DNA of 12,672 nucleotides from DAOTTW01 sp034437615 (GCA_034437615.1 DAOTTW010000104.1:1-12672); one strand, 5' to 3'. Positions 1 to 7,919 are shown, numbered from the stretch's first letter. Program-made: numbers and translations. Notes: generated by a model from the letters alone, not told the origin.

Positions 1-620
1 TCTTCGGTCTTGATGAGTTCGCGCACCAAATCCAGGATCACGGCCTGCGTCGTGACATCCAGCGCGGTTGTCGGCTCATCCAGCACTAGCAAGCGTGGGC
101 GTGTGCTCAACGCCAGCGCGATCATGACACGTTGCTGCATCCCACCACTAAGCTGATGCGGGTAACGCTCCAGGATGCGCGTCGGGTCTGCAATTTTGAC
201 GTTATGCAGCGCCTTTTTAGCGCGTTCTTCGGCATCTTGCCCACTCAGGCCCAGGTGCAGTTCGGTCAGTTCGGTCATTTGGTTGCCGATTGTCAGCGAC
301 GGGTTGAGCGAATCCAGCGGGTTTTGTGGCACCAGGGAAATCAGGCGGCCCCAAATCTTGCTGAGGTCCTGCTCTTCAAGCTGCACGAGGTCCTGCTCGT
401 CAAACAGAATCTCGCCTTCGGTGATGCGGGCGTTACGCGCCAGAAAGCGCATCATGGCGAGGCCGAGCGTGCTCTTGCCGCTGCCGCTCTCACCGACAAG
501 GCCATGAATCTGCACCGGGTCGATTTGCAGCGTCACATCGCGGATGACGTTCAGCCATTCGCGGCCAATACGGTACTCAATGCTGAGCTTATTCGCCTGA
601 ATAACGGGTTCTTGGGTCAT
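1..620 (-). CDS. Oligopeptide/dipeptide ABC importer ATP-binding protein, DppD-like (C-terminus outside window)
   Basis: Cytoplasmic ATPase of a peptide/nickel-type importer, which hydrolyses ATP to drive uptake through two inner-membrane permeases. Translating the minus strand from the ATG at 618-620 gives 206 codons before the left edge, starting MTQEPVIQANKLSIEYRIG. Visible motifs are Walker A GESGSGKST (residues 43-51), Q-loop VPQNP (97-101), signature LSGGMQQR (157-164), Walker B LLVLDEPT (177-184) and D-loop ALDV (186-189). The PQNPLDSLNP stretch is typical of DppD/OppD/NikD ATPases. The start lies two bases after the permease stop, so translation is probably coupled. The C-terminal oligopeptide-binding extension of this family would lie off the window. 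DppD-type is preferred over DppF-type because it directly follows a DppC-type permease; substrate is unknown. Confidence 0.93.
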   Translation of the reverse strand, partial: MTQEPVIQANKLSIEYRIGREWLNVIRDVTLQIDPVQIHGLVGESGSGKSTLGLAMMRFLARNARITEGEILFDEQDLVQLEEQDLSKIWGRLISLVPQNPLDSLNPSLTIGNQMTELTELHLGLSGQDAEERAKKALHNVKIADPTRILERYPHQLSGGMQQRVMIALALSTRPRLLVLDEPTTALDVTTQAVILDLVRELIKTE

Positions 621-622
621 GG

Positions 623-1597
623 TTATTCGCGTTCCTGATCGTTACGGAAGATTCTACGCAGGCCATCGGACATCAAGTTCACGCTGGTAATCAGGATGGC
701 GATGCCAAGCACCGGGAACCACATTTCCCAGGGTTCCGTTGTGAAGCGCGGACGCGCATCCAGCACCATACGGCCCCATTCCGGCGTGGGGGGCTGTACA
801 CCCAGGCCCAGGAAGCCCAACGACGCCACCAGGAAGATCGCATAAGACAGGCGCAAGGACGCCTCTACGACCAACGCGGGCAGCACGCTAGGGAAAATTT
901 CGCGGAACATGATGTAAAGCGTGGTTTCGCCGCGCAGTTTGGCCGCTTCGATGTAGCCACTCGTGCGCACGTTCAGCGTCGCGCTGCGCACCACCCGCGT
1001 CACAATCGGCACGTACAGCAGCACAATCACAATCGTCAGGCTGATGCTGGTCGCGCCGATGGATTGCACGAGCGGTATATCGGATTCGGACATCACCGGC
1101 ACGATGGTCGAGATCATCACCAACGCCAGCACTAATGCCGGAATTGATAGCAGGCTATCCATAGCGCGGGATACGACCTCATCGACCCAGCCACCCAGGT
1201 AGCCGACCGCTAGCCCGACGGCATTACCGATGATGACCGCGATCAGCGTCGCGACCAAAGGCAGGCCGATGGTATCGCGTGCGCCCCACAACATGCGGCT
1301 AAAAATATCGCGTCCGCGCTGGTCCGTGCCCATGATGAAGGTCTCGCTTGGCGGCAGGCCTTTTTGTGCGCGGCGGTCATCCAGGCCGATGTCGGTGCCC
1401 CGGATGATCTGGTCATAACGATATGGGGCGACATCTGGCCCGATAACAGCGAGGAACAGAAAGATGAAGACGATTATCATGCCCGTAAACGCCAGCGGAC
1501 GTTGCGCCATCTGTCGGAAGAAGCGCAACACGCCACGCAGGGCACGCAGGGGCGGTGCACCCACCCCTGCCATCATACGTTGTGTTGTTGTCGTCAT
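623..1597 (-). CDS. ABC importer permease, DppC/OppC-like
   Basis: Inner-membrane permease of a peptide/nickel-type importer (324 aa, usual family length about 280-330). Residues 36-53 form the first hydrophobic helix after a basic cytoplasmic N-terminus. The DppC hallmark GTDQRGRD is at 90-97, followed by several membrane helices from about 110 to 312. The EAA coupling loop, which docks on the ATPase, is at 217-237 (EAAKLRGETTLYIMFREIFPS). The ATG at 1595-1597 is six bases after the stop of the upstream binding-protein gene and has no clear Shine-Dalgarno, so coupled translation is likely; Met8 or Met9 are possible alternative starts. Importers of this class need a DppB-type partner permease, and none is encoded between the binding proteins and this gene or elsewhere in the window. 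Confidence 0.93.
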   Translation of the reverse strand: MTTTTQRMMAGVGAPPLRALRGVLRFFRQMAQRPLAFTGMIIVFIFLFLAVIGPDVAPYRYDQIIRGTDIGLDDRRAQKGLPPSETFIMGTDQRGRDIFSRMLWGARDTIGLPLVATLIAVIIGNAVGLAVGYLGGWVDEVVSRAMDSLLSIPALVLALVMISTIVPVMSESDIPLVQSIGATSISLTIVIVLLYVPIVTRVVRSATLNVRTSGYIEAAKLRGETTLYIMFREIFPSVLPALVVEASLRLSYAIFLVASLGFLGLGVQPPTPEWGRMVLDARPRFTTEPWEMWFPVLGIAILITSVNLMSDGLRRIFRNDQERE

Positions 1598-1603
1598 GAA
1601 AGT

Positions 1604-3238
1604 CTAGCCGCCGAAGCTCACTGTGCGGAAGTTCGTCCGGCCAGGGAAGGTATGCATCACCAGACCTTCGATTGTGGCATCATAAGCACCGACAACGGGA
1701 CGGAAGTACGGGATGATGATCGGGCCAGCTTCCAGGAAGATACCACTGATCTCATCGTAGAGGGCTGCGCGTTCGTCAATGTCGGAGACAGTCGCGGCTT
1801 GTGCGGCCAATGCGTCGATCTGCTCATTCGACCAGTTGGCTTCGTTGAAGGGTGCGCCTGTCGTGTAGGCCACGTTCAGGTATTCCTGCGGGGTCGGGCG
1901 GTCGCCCCAGGCGGTCATGCCAAGCTGTGCATTCAGCCAGTTATTAGCGCCATCAGCATAGTAGACGTTTTCCGGCACGACGTTCAGTTCCACGTCGATG
2001 CAACCTTCACGCCACTGCTGCTGTGCGAATTCCGCCACCAGCGGATACTCGAAGGTGTCGCCCACATAAAAGGTTACTTCTACGCGTGCCTGCCCATCGA
2101 CATCCACCACGTAACCGTTACCAGTGCCATCGGCCAGCACTTCAGCCAGCAGAGCGCAGGCAGCTTCGGGGTCGAAACCACGATTTTCTTGCTCGCTATA
2201 AAAGGGGCCATAGCTGGGGCCGATGGGGTCGTTATTGCCGACTACACCAGCGCCATTCAGGGCATCCAGGTTCAGCAATTCACGGTCTATGGCAAACTTG
2301 AGCGCCTGACGCACGCGCACATCTTCGCCCAGCGAGCCTTCGTCCGTGCGGACGCGGATCACGGCATGTGTGTTTGTGGGTTTGCGCGTAACGGTGATGT
2401 CCTCAAAGTCGTCAAGCTGGTCTTGCAGGTTTTCGGGGATTTTGATGATGTAATCCACGACGCCGCTTTGCAGCGCACCCAGTAAGCCCTGATCGCCATC
2501 AAAGAAAACCAACTCGATGCCATCCAGCGCGGGTGCGCCTTCCAGCCAGTAATTTTCGTTGGCAACGTAGGTCGCGTTTTGTTCAGGCTGGTAATTCGTC
2601 AGGATGAACGGCCCGGTGCCGTTGAAGTTCACATAGGGGTCGTCGCCCTCTGCAACCTGGTTCACATCCTCTGCACCTTCAGAGACGATCATCGAGAAGC
2701 GTGACGCCACACCGAACAGGAAGTCGGCGTTGGGGGCATCCAGCGTGAAGCGCACGCTCAAGCCATCAACGGCTTCCACGCTCCATGTTGGCTCAAGGAT
2801 GGCATTGCCTTCGTCGTCTTCACCAACCTGCTCCTGGCCGAGTAAGCTGACGATGGATGAGCCAACCGTCACCAGACGATTGAATGTGTAGACGACATCT
2901 TCAGCGCCAAAGCTGCTGCCATCTTCAAAGGTGACGCCTTCACGCAGGTTAAACGTGTAGGTCAGGCCATCATCGCTGACGGTCCAATCGGTTGACAGGC
3001 TGGGCACCAGCTCGCCGTCTGCATCAATGTCAATCAGATAATCGTACTGTAGTTGGCTGAACATAACTTCGGGGTCGTTAGCACCGAGGGCGGGGTCAAT
3101 CGTGGTCAGCTTACGCAAACCGACGCGCAGAACATTTGTATCATCATCTTGCGCGACGATCTCTTGGGTGTTGATGCTGAAAAGCAAAACGACGAAGGTC
3201 GCTGCCGTCAGCACGATACGAATAGAACGTGAATACAT
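1604..3238 (-). CDS. Family 5 extracytoplasmic solute-binding protein (second of a tandem pair)
   Basis: Secreted binding protein of the SBP_bac_5 family (544 aa), which captures peptides, nickel complexes, sugars or similar ligands for the ABC importer encoded downstream. Residues 1-29 form a Sec signal: Arg4 and Arg7, a hydrophobic core about 8-22, and likely signal peptidase I cleavage after Ala29. There is no lipobox cysteine. Family hallmarks are LREGVTFEDG followed by AEDVVYTFNRL near residues 98-120, GTGPF near 205 and FAIDRELL near 315. The only two cysteines are Cys361 and Cys413, and both positions are cysteine in the upstream paralogue. A GGAGG seven bases before the ATG (3246-3250 on the plus strand) supports the start. 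The protein aligns with its neighbour along nearly its whole length, including GNNDPIGP and NVAYTTG, so it arose by tandem duplication. Ligand cannot be told from sequence. Confidence 0.93.
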   Translation of the reverse strand: MYSRSIRIVLTAATFVVLLFSINTQEIVAQDDDTNVLRVGLRKLTTIDPALGANDPEVMFSQLQYDYLIDIDADGELVPSLSTDWTVSDDGLTYTFNLREGVTFEDGSSFGAEDVVYTFNRLVTVGSSIVSLLGQEQVGEDDEGNAILEPTWSVEAVDGLSVRFTLDAPNADFLFGVASRFSMIVSEGAEDVNQVAEGDDPYVNFNGTGPFILTNYQPEQNATYVANENYWLEGAPALDGIELVFFDGDQGLLGALQSGVVDYIIKIPENLQDQLDDFEDITVTRKPTNTHAVIRVRTDEGSLGEDVRVRQALKFAIDRELLNLDALNGAGVVGNNDPIGPSYGPFYSEQENRGFDPEAACALLAEVLADGTGNGYVVDVDGQARVEVTFYVGDTFEYPLVAEFAQQQWREGCIDVELNVVPENVYYADGANNWLNAQLGMTAWGDRPTPQEYLNVAYTTGAPFNEANWSNEQIDALAAQAATVSDIDERAALYDEISGIFLEAGPIIIPYFRPVVGAYDATIEGLVMHTFPGRTNFRTVSFGG

Positions 3239-3245
3239 ACTTTAG

Positions 3246-3250
3246 CCTCC
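3246..3250 (-). promoter_or_regulatory. Strong ribosome binding site of the second binding-protein gene
   Basis: Reads GGAGG on the minus strand, seven bases before the ATG at 3236-3238. It fixes the start and shows this gene has its own strong initiation signal, unlike the permease and ATPase genes that follow it closely. Confidence 0.75.
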
Positions 3251-3273
3251 AATGGCTTATATCGTAAATAGCA

Positions 3274-3297
3274 GGGTCAATGCATCTGCATGGACCC
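3274..3297. repeat. 24-base interrupted dyad between the two binding-protein genes
   Basis: Arms GGGTC and GACCC enclose one A-G mismatch, then ATGCA and TGCAT around a two-base centre (TC). It sits in the 76-base gap between the two binding-protein genes. In RNA it would fold to a stem of about ten pairs with one internal mismatch and a small loop. No T-run follows on the minus strand, so it is not a standard intrinsic terminator. A role in mRNA processing or partial attenuation between the genes, or a protein-binding site, is inference. Confidence 0.5.
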
Positions 3298-3314
3298 CTT
3301 GAGCGGCGAATGAT

Positions 3315-4922
3315 TTACTCGCCGGAACTCACAAATCGTAGGTCTGTCCGTCCAGGGAACGGATGCAGGTCAATCCCCTGTACAGCGTTTTGATAAGCTG
3401 CGGAGATTGGCGTGAAGAAGGGGATGATAATCGGGCCTTCTTCCAGGAATATCTGGCCGATTTCGTCGTAGATTGCACGACGTTCGGCCAGGTTGGTTGT
3501 CACGGCGGCCTCTTGCGTTAGTTCGTCCACACGCTCATTCGACCAGTGCGACTCATTGAATGCGCCGCCTGTCGTATAGGCCACGTTGAAATATTCTTGC
3601 GGGACGGGGCGCGTGCCCCAGTTTGTCAGGCCCAAGTCAACGGACAACCAATCGCGGTCACCGCCGCCATAGTAGACGGACCCCGGCAGCACGAACAAGT
3701 CAACGTCGATGCAGCCTTCTGCCCACTGCTGCTGCACGAATTCGGCCAGCAGCCCGTAGATGAAGGCGTCGATCACATTAAACTCAGCCTGTACACGCGC
3801 TTGGCCATCAACCTCTGCGATGAAGCCGTTACCAGCATCATCAGCGTGCACCTCTGCGATCAACTCACAGGCGCGTTCCGGGTCGAAGCCCTGATTATCA
3901 CGCTCCTGATAGAACTGCCTGTACACCGGGCCGATGGGGTCATTGTTGCCGACTGTACCGCGCCCATTGAGCACGTCCAGGTTCAGCAGCTCGCGATCTG
4001 TAGCCCACTTGAACGCCTGACGCATACGCACATCTTCACCGATGTGGCCTTCGTCGGCGCGCAAACGGATGATCGGGTGCACGTTGGTCGCCACTTCCTC
4101 GACGGTCACACCCTCGGCCTGACGCAAGCTATCCAGCAGGTTATCCGGCACGCGGATGGCGAAATCCACCGTGCCACTCAGGACAGCATCACGGCGCGTC
4201 TGCTCATCATCGAAGAAGAACAGGCGCACGCCATCCACCAGCGGCAATTCCGGCTCCCAGTAGTTCTCGTTGGCCGTAAAGCTGGCGCTTTCACCGGGGT
4301 CGAAATCCGTAATGATAAATGGCCCTGTGCCGACGAAATTATCCAGTTCGTTGTTATCACCTAGCTCGTTCACACCCTCCAGCCCTTCCGGCAGGATGAA
4401 CGAGAAGCGTGACGCAATGCCATAGATGAAATCGGCATTGGGGCGGCTCAGCGTAAACTGCACGGTCAGGTCGTCAACGGCCTCCACCGTCCAGATTGGC
4501 TCAAAAGTCGCGTTACCCTCTGCATCTTCGCCAACCCGATCTTGTCCCATCAGGCTGATGATAGACGACCCGGCAGTGACCAGACGGTTAAACGAGTACA
4601 CGACATCCGCAGCATCGAAGGCGCTACCATCGTGAAAAGTCACACCTTCACGCAGGGTGAGCGTATAGCTCAGGCCATCATCGCTGACGATCCACTCAGT
4701 CGCCAATGCTGGCACAAGTTCACCTTCGGGGGTGATGTCGATGAGGTATTCGTAAATCAGGTGATTAAACATGATGTCGTCATCTTCAGCGCCGAGTGCC
4801 GGGTCCAGATTGGTCACTGGGCGCAAGCCGATGCGCAAAATATCCTCGGATTCTTGTGCCTGTACGCTGACGGTCAGCAGCACAAGCGTAACGATACTGG
4901 CAAGCAATTTGCGTGCAGTCAT
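3315..4922 (-). CDS. Family 5 extracytoplasmic solute-binding protein (first of a tandem pair)
   Basis: Secreted SBP_bac_5 binding protein (535 aa), first gene of the importer operon. The signal peptide spans residues 1-22 (Arg4-Lys5, hydrophobic core 6-20, VQA cleavage site before QE), with no lipobox cysteine. The family motifs LREGVTFHDG and AADVVYSFNRL occur near residues 93-115, with GTGPF near 200. Cys352 and Cys404 are the only cysteines; they are 52 residues apart, exactly as in the downstream paralogue, and could form a disulfide in one lobe. A GGGGAG about six bases before the ATG (4929-4934 on the plus strand) supports this start. The sequence is collinear with the next gene with few gaps, for example DRELLNLDxLNGxGxVGNNDPIGP. 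Two receptors feeding one transporter would widen its ligand range; that is inference. Confidence 0.93.
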   Translation of the reverse strand: MTARKLLASIVTLVLLTVSVQAQESEDILRIGLRPVTNLDPALGAEDDDIMFNHLIYEYLIDITPEGELVPALATEWIVSDDGLSYTLTLREGVTFHDGSAFDAADVVYSFNRLVTAGSSIISLMGQDRVGEDAEGNATFEPIWTVEAVDDLTVQFTLSRPNADFIYGIASRFSFILPEGLEGVNELGDNNELDNFVGTGPFIITDFDPGESASFTANENYWEPELPLVDGVRLFFFDDEQTRRDAVLSGTVDFAIRVPDNLLDSLRQAEGVTVEEVATNVHPIIRLRADEGHIGEDVRMRQAFKWATDRELLNLDVLNGRGTVGNNDPIGPVYRQFYQERDNQGFDPERACELIAEVHADDAGNGFIAEVDGQARVQAEFNVIDAFIYGLLAEFVQQQWAEGCIDVDLFVLPGSVYYGGGDRDWLSVDLGLTNWGTRPVPQEYFNVAYTTGGAFNESHWSNERVDELTQEAAVTTNLAERRAIYDEIGQIFLEEGPIIIPFFTPISAAYQNAVQGIDLHPFPGRTDLRFVSSGE

Positions 4923-4994
4923 GGCAAGCTCCCCTTATCTCATCTCGTCTGATTCTGGTTGGATTCGATCTTAGTTAGCTAAATGGCTCTGGTT

Positions 4995-5022
4995 GTTATA
5001 TGCCTCGGATGTGCGTTGGTAA
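4995..5022 (-). promoter_or_regulatory. Candidate sigma-70-like promoter of the importer operon
   Basis: On the minus strand TTACCA (5017-5022) and TATAAC (4995-5000) are separated by 16 bases. The -10 box matches five of six consensus positions and the -35 four of six. Transcription would begin near 4988, giving a leader of about 65 bases before the first binding-protein gene. This was found by eye; other weak hexamers exist in this 263-base gap. Confidence 0.35.
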
Positions 5023-5076
5023 GTTGCGAGGTAACACAGAGATGCTTTATTTATGCCATTGCTGCAACGCCTATTC

Positions 5077-5092
5077 TGTAAGCTTGCTTACA
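5077..5092. promoter_or_regulatory. Perfect inverted repeat TGTAAGC-TT-GCTTACA, candidate operator
   Basis: Seven-base arms with a two-base spacer form a perfect 16-bp dyad, the usual shape of a dimeric regulator site. It lies upstream of the importer operon, about 55 bases beyond the candidate -35 box, where an activator could bind, and downstream of the crotonase stop. No U-tract follows on either strand, so it is not an intrinsic terminator. The regulator is not encoded in the window. Confidence 0.45.
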
Positions 5093-5185
5093 TAGTATGG
5101 CCATGACAGATTAAGAGCAGGTTATTCTAACGAGGATGTTATGTGGTCGCTCATATTGTGTGCGGCAACGCTGACGGATATGGCG

Positions 5186-5968
5186 CTATTCGGTCCACTT
5201 CGCAGCACGCTTCTCCTGGAAGGCGGCTAGCCCTTCCTGCCCCTCATCGTTGCGGCGTAACGTATTCAGCAGGTTGGCGCGATATTCGACGGTTTCGTCC
5301 AGCGGCCTGCCAAGCACATGAAAAATCAGCGCCTTTGTCGCGGCGATGGCCCCCGGTGCCGCCTGGCGTATCTCTTCGATCTCGGCCAGCACGCGCTGAT
5401 CGAGTTCTTGCGGGTCGCAGATGTCATGCAACAGCCCATAATTCAGCGCCATTTCACCCGTGAAGCGCCGTCCGGTCAACATCAGTTCACGCGCCCGCGT
5501 CAAGCCCAAACGCCGCAGCACAAACGGCGAAATGAACGCCGGGGCAATGCCGAGCCGCACCTCTGGCAGCGCGAATTTTGCATAACGGCTGGCAATCGCA
5601 ATATCCGACACACACACCAGGCCCAGTCCACCACCAAGCGCCGCCCCATCGACCTTCGCAATTACGACCTGTGGCGCATGGTCCACCGCCCGCAGCATAT
5701 CATCCAGGTTCCCCGCGCTCTCTTGCGCAGGCACGCGGTTTTCTCGCATCTCTTTAATGTCGCCACCTGCGCAGAACGTGCCCCCAGCACCACTGAGAAC
5801 AATCGCCCGTATAGCGCGGTTATCCTGCAAAGCCGTGAATACCTCGTAAAGTTCCCGCGTCATCTGAAAATTCATGGCGTTGCGTGCTGTGGGTCGGTTG
5901 AGCGTCACATGAGCAACAAAGCCGCTTAGCTGGACAATTAACGTTTCGAGGTTGTCAAATAGGCTCAT
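5186..5968 (-). CDS. Crotonase-fold enoyl-CoA hydratase/isomerase, LiuC-like
   Basis: Cytoplasmic CoA-thioester enzyme (260 aa, normal for the family), probably hydrating an enoyl-CoA. The oxyanion-hole segments are FCAGGDIKEM (65-74) and ALGGGLGL (110-117). Classical enoyl-CoA hydratase uses two glutamates. The second is present as Glu136 in LPEVRLGI, but the first, normally in GGGCEL, is Gly116 here. The run PEVRLGIAPAFISPFV resembles methylglutaconyl-CoA and isohexenylglutaconyl-CoA hydratases (LiuC/AtuE type) as I recall them, which also carry Gly at the first site and act in leucine or acyclic terpene breakdown. Substrate assignment is therefore tentative; isomerase or other crotonase activity is possible. 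A GAGGA nine bases before the ATG (5978-5982) supports the start. It is divergent from the exporter gene, with an 86-base gap, and has no pathway partners nearby. Confidence 0.9.
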   Translation of the reverse strand: MSLFDNLETLIVQLSGFVAHVTLNRPTARNAMNFQMTRELYEVFTALQDNRAIRAIVLSGAGGTFCAGGDIKEMRENRVPAQESAGNLDDMLRAVDHAPQVVIAKVDGAALGGGLGLVCVSDIAIASRYAKFALPEVRLGIAPAFISPFVLRRLGLTRARELMLTGRRFTGEMALNYGLLHDICDPQELDQRVLAEIEEIRQAAPGAIAATKALIFHVLGRPLDETVEYRANLLNTLRRNDEGQEGLAAFQEKRAAKWTE

Positions 5969-6054
5969 TAGTGCGTATCCTCATGCAAATGCGACACAGC
6001 ATAACGCAGCATTGCGCCCACAGGTAGAGCGAAAAACAGGATCAGAGTGACACT

Positions 6055-7851
6055 ATGGCAACACAAAACGCAAAGCCACAGCCCCTCGTGCGCTTATTTA
6101 GCTACATGCGTCCGCACCGCAAGCGCGTTTATTGGGCAATCGCAACGTCCATTCTTAACAAAATCTTTGATCTAGCACCGCCTGCGCTGATTGGTGCGGC
6201 AGTGGATGTCGTCGTGCAGCAGGAGCAATCTCTGCTAGCGCGGCTTGGCATCGTGGACGTTTCCTCACAATTGCTGGTGCTGGCGATTGTGACGCTGGTC
6301 ATCTGGATATGTGAATCGCTGTTTGAATTTGCGCAACGCGTTGTGTGGCGTAATCTAGCGCAGACGGTCGAGCATGAAATGCGCCTGGATGCTTACGGCC
6401 ATGTGCAGGAACTCGAAATGGCCTATTTTGAGGATCGCAGCACAGGCGGCTTGATGTCCATTATGAACGACGACATCAACCAGCTAGAGCGCTTCTTGGA
6501 CGTCGGCGCAAATAACTTAATTCAGGTGACGACGACGGTCTTGATGGTCGGCGGCTTGTTCGTGCTGGTCGCGCCTGATGTGGCGTGGATGGCGTTGCTA
6601 CCCATGCCGTTGATTGTGTACAGCGCCATCTGGTTCCAGAAGAAGCTAGGGCCACGCTATAGCGCCGTGCGTGAACAGGTCGGCATCCTCAACGGGCAAC
6701 TATCGAATAACCTCAGCGGCATCGCGACGATCAAGAGCTACACCGCAGAGCAACACGAGGTCGAGCGCATCCGCCGCGACAGCAACGAGTATCAATCGCG
6801 CAACGGGCAGGCCATTGTGCTCAGTTCTGCCTTTTCGCCGCTGATCCGCATGGTGATCGTCGCAGGCTTCATTGCCATCATGGTCTTCGGTGCGCAGATG
6901 GTGCTGGACGGTGCATTAGCCGTCGGTACGTATAGCGTGCTGGTGTTCATCACGCAGCGCTTACTGTGGCCCTTGACCACACTGGGCGAGACCTTCGACC
7001 AGTATCAACGGGCGATGGCCTCTACCACGCGCATTCTGGATTTGATCGACACCGTGCCGCAGATGCAAAGCGGTGCAACGCGCCTGAAGCGTGATGATGT
7101 GGCCGGAGACGTGCGCTTTGAGGATGTGCGCTTTGGCTATCAGGATGGTTTCCCGGTGCTGAAGGGCCTCTCGTTGGATATTCCAGCAGGCGAAACAGCG
7201 GCCATCGTCGGCGCGACGGGCGCAGGCAAAAGCACGGTCGTCAAGCTGCTGTTGCGCTTTTACGATGTGACGGGTGGGCGCGTGCTGGTCGATGGTCAGG
7301 ATGTGCGTGATCTGCATGTGCAGGATTTGCGCGGCGCTATTGGGCTGGTCAGCCAGGATGTGTTTTTGTTTCATGGCACAGTGAGGGAAAACATCGCCTA
7401 TGGCACATTTGATGCGGACGATGACGCCATCATCGAAGCCGCGAAAGCCGCCGAAGCGCACGACTTCATCATGAAGCTGCCACAGGGCTACGCTACGGTG
7501 GTGGGTGAACGTGGGCAGAAGCTCTCCGGTGGGCAACGTCAACGCCTGTCGATTGCACGCGCTGTGCTGAAGAACCCGCCGATTCTGATTCTGGATGAGG
7601 CCACATCGTCAGTCGATAACGAAACCGAAGCCGCCATTCAGCGCTCAATGGAACGTATCGCTATTGGCCGTACCACCATTGTAATCGCACACCGTCTATC
7701 AACCGTGCGCAACGCGGATCGTATCTTCGTGCTGGAAAATGGCACGCTGCGCGAGCAGGGCAAGCACGATGAACTGGCGCAGGGTGATGGCATCTATGCG
7801 ACGTTGTGGCGCGTGCAGATGGGCGAGCACCTGCTGGCCGCAGGGGATTAG
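6055..7851 (+). CDS. ABC half-exporter with fused membrane and ATPase domains (MsbA/multidrug-like)
   Basis: Inner-membrane exporter (598 aa, typical of homodimeric half-transporters) that expels lipids, drugs or peptides using ATP. The membrane domain covers about residues 20-310, with helices near 25-50, 74-92, 152-193 (two) and 263-308 (two). The ATPase domain has the A-loop aromatic Tyr362, Walker A GATGAGKST (386-394), Q-loop Gln434, signature LSGGQ (490-494), Walker B ILILDEATS (510-518) with Glu515 as catalytic base, D-loop SSVD (518-521) and H-loop His546. All catalytic residues are intact, so it should be active. The ATG at 6055 is preceded only by a weak GAG. No partner half-transporter lies nearby, so it probably works as a homodimer. 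Substrate is not deducible. Confidence 0.95.
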   Translation: MATQNAKPQPLVRLFSYMRPHRKRVYWAIATSILNKIFDLAPPALIGAAVDVVVQQEQSLLARLGIVDVSSQLLVLAIVTLVIWICESLFEFAQRVVWRNLAQTVEHEMRLDAYGHVQELEMAYFEDRSTGGLMSIMNDDINQLERFLDVGANNLIQVTTTVLMVGGLFVLVAPDVAWMALLPMPLIVYSAIWFQKKLGPRYSAVREQVGILNGQLSNNLSGIATIKSYTAEQHEVERIRRDSNEYQSRNGQAIVLSSAFSPLIRMVIVAGFIAIMVFGAQMVLDGALAVGTYSVLVFITQRLLWPLTTLGETFDQYQRAMASTTRILDLIDTVPQMQSGATRLKRDDVAGDVRFEDVRFGYQDGFPVLKGLSLDIPAGETAAIVGATGAGKSTVVKLLLRFYDVTGGRVLVDGQDVRDLHVQDLRGAIGLVSQDVFLFHGTVRENIAYGTFDADDDAIIEAAKAAEAHDFIMKLPQGYATVVGERGQKLSGGQRQRLSIARAVLKNPPILILDEATSSVDNETEAAIQRSMERIAIGRTTIVIAHRLSTVRNADRIFVLENGTLREQGKHDELAQGDGIYATLWRVQMGEHLLAAGD

Positions 7852-7919
7852 ACCGCGACTTTAATGCCACCGGCTAACAAAACAGCGAGTGCCCCTATGC
7901 GTTTTCGGATTTGTTTTGC

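Noticed and set aside
132..638. Plus-strand open frame of 168 codons
   Set aside because: Lies opposite the ATPase gene, whose Walker and signature motifs are unmistakable on the minus strand.
1364..2485. Plus-strand open frame of 373 codons
   Set aside because: Antisense to the permease and second binding-protein genes, both with clear family motifs; composition is typical of a shadow frame and no domain is recognisable.
3546..4364. Plus-strand open frame of 272 codons
   Set aside because: Antisense shadow of the first binding-protein gene, positioned like the antisense frame in its paralogue, as expected from shared codon use.
5318..5929. Plus-strand open frame of 203 codons
   Set aside because: Lies opposite the crotonase gene with no family resemblance and no ribosome binding site.
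6009..6019. GCATTGCGCCC in the crotonase-exporter gap, shared with the palindrome at 8026-8045
   Set aside because: Only eleven bases match, the opposite arm is missing, and chance is a fair explanation; not called a repeat copy.
6961..7542. Minus-strand open frame of 193 codons
   Set aside because: Antisense to the ATPase domain of the exporter; histidine- and alanine-rich shadow with no recognisable domain.
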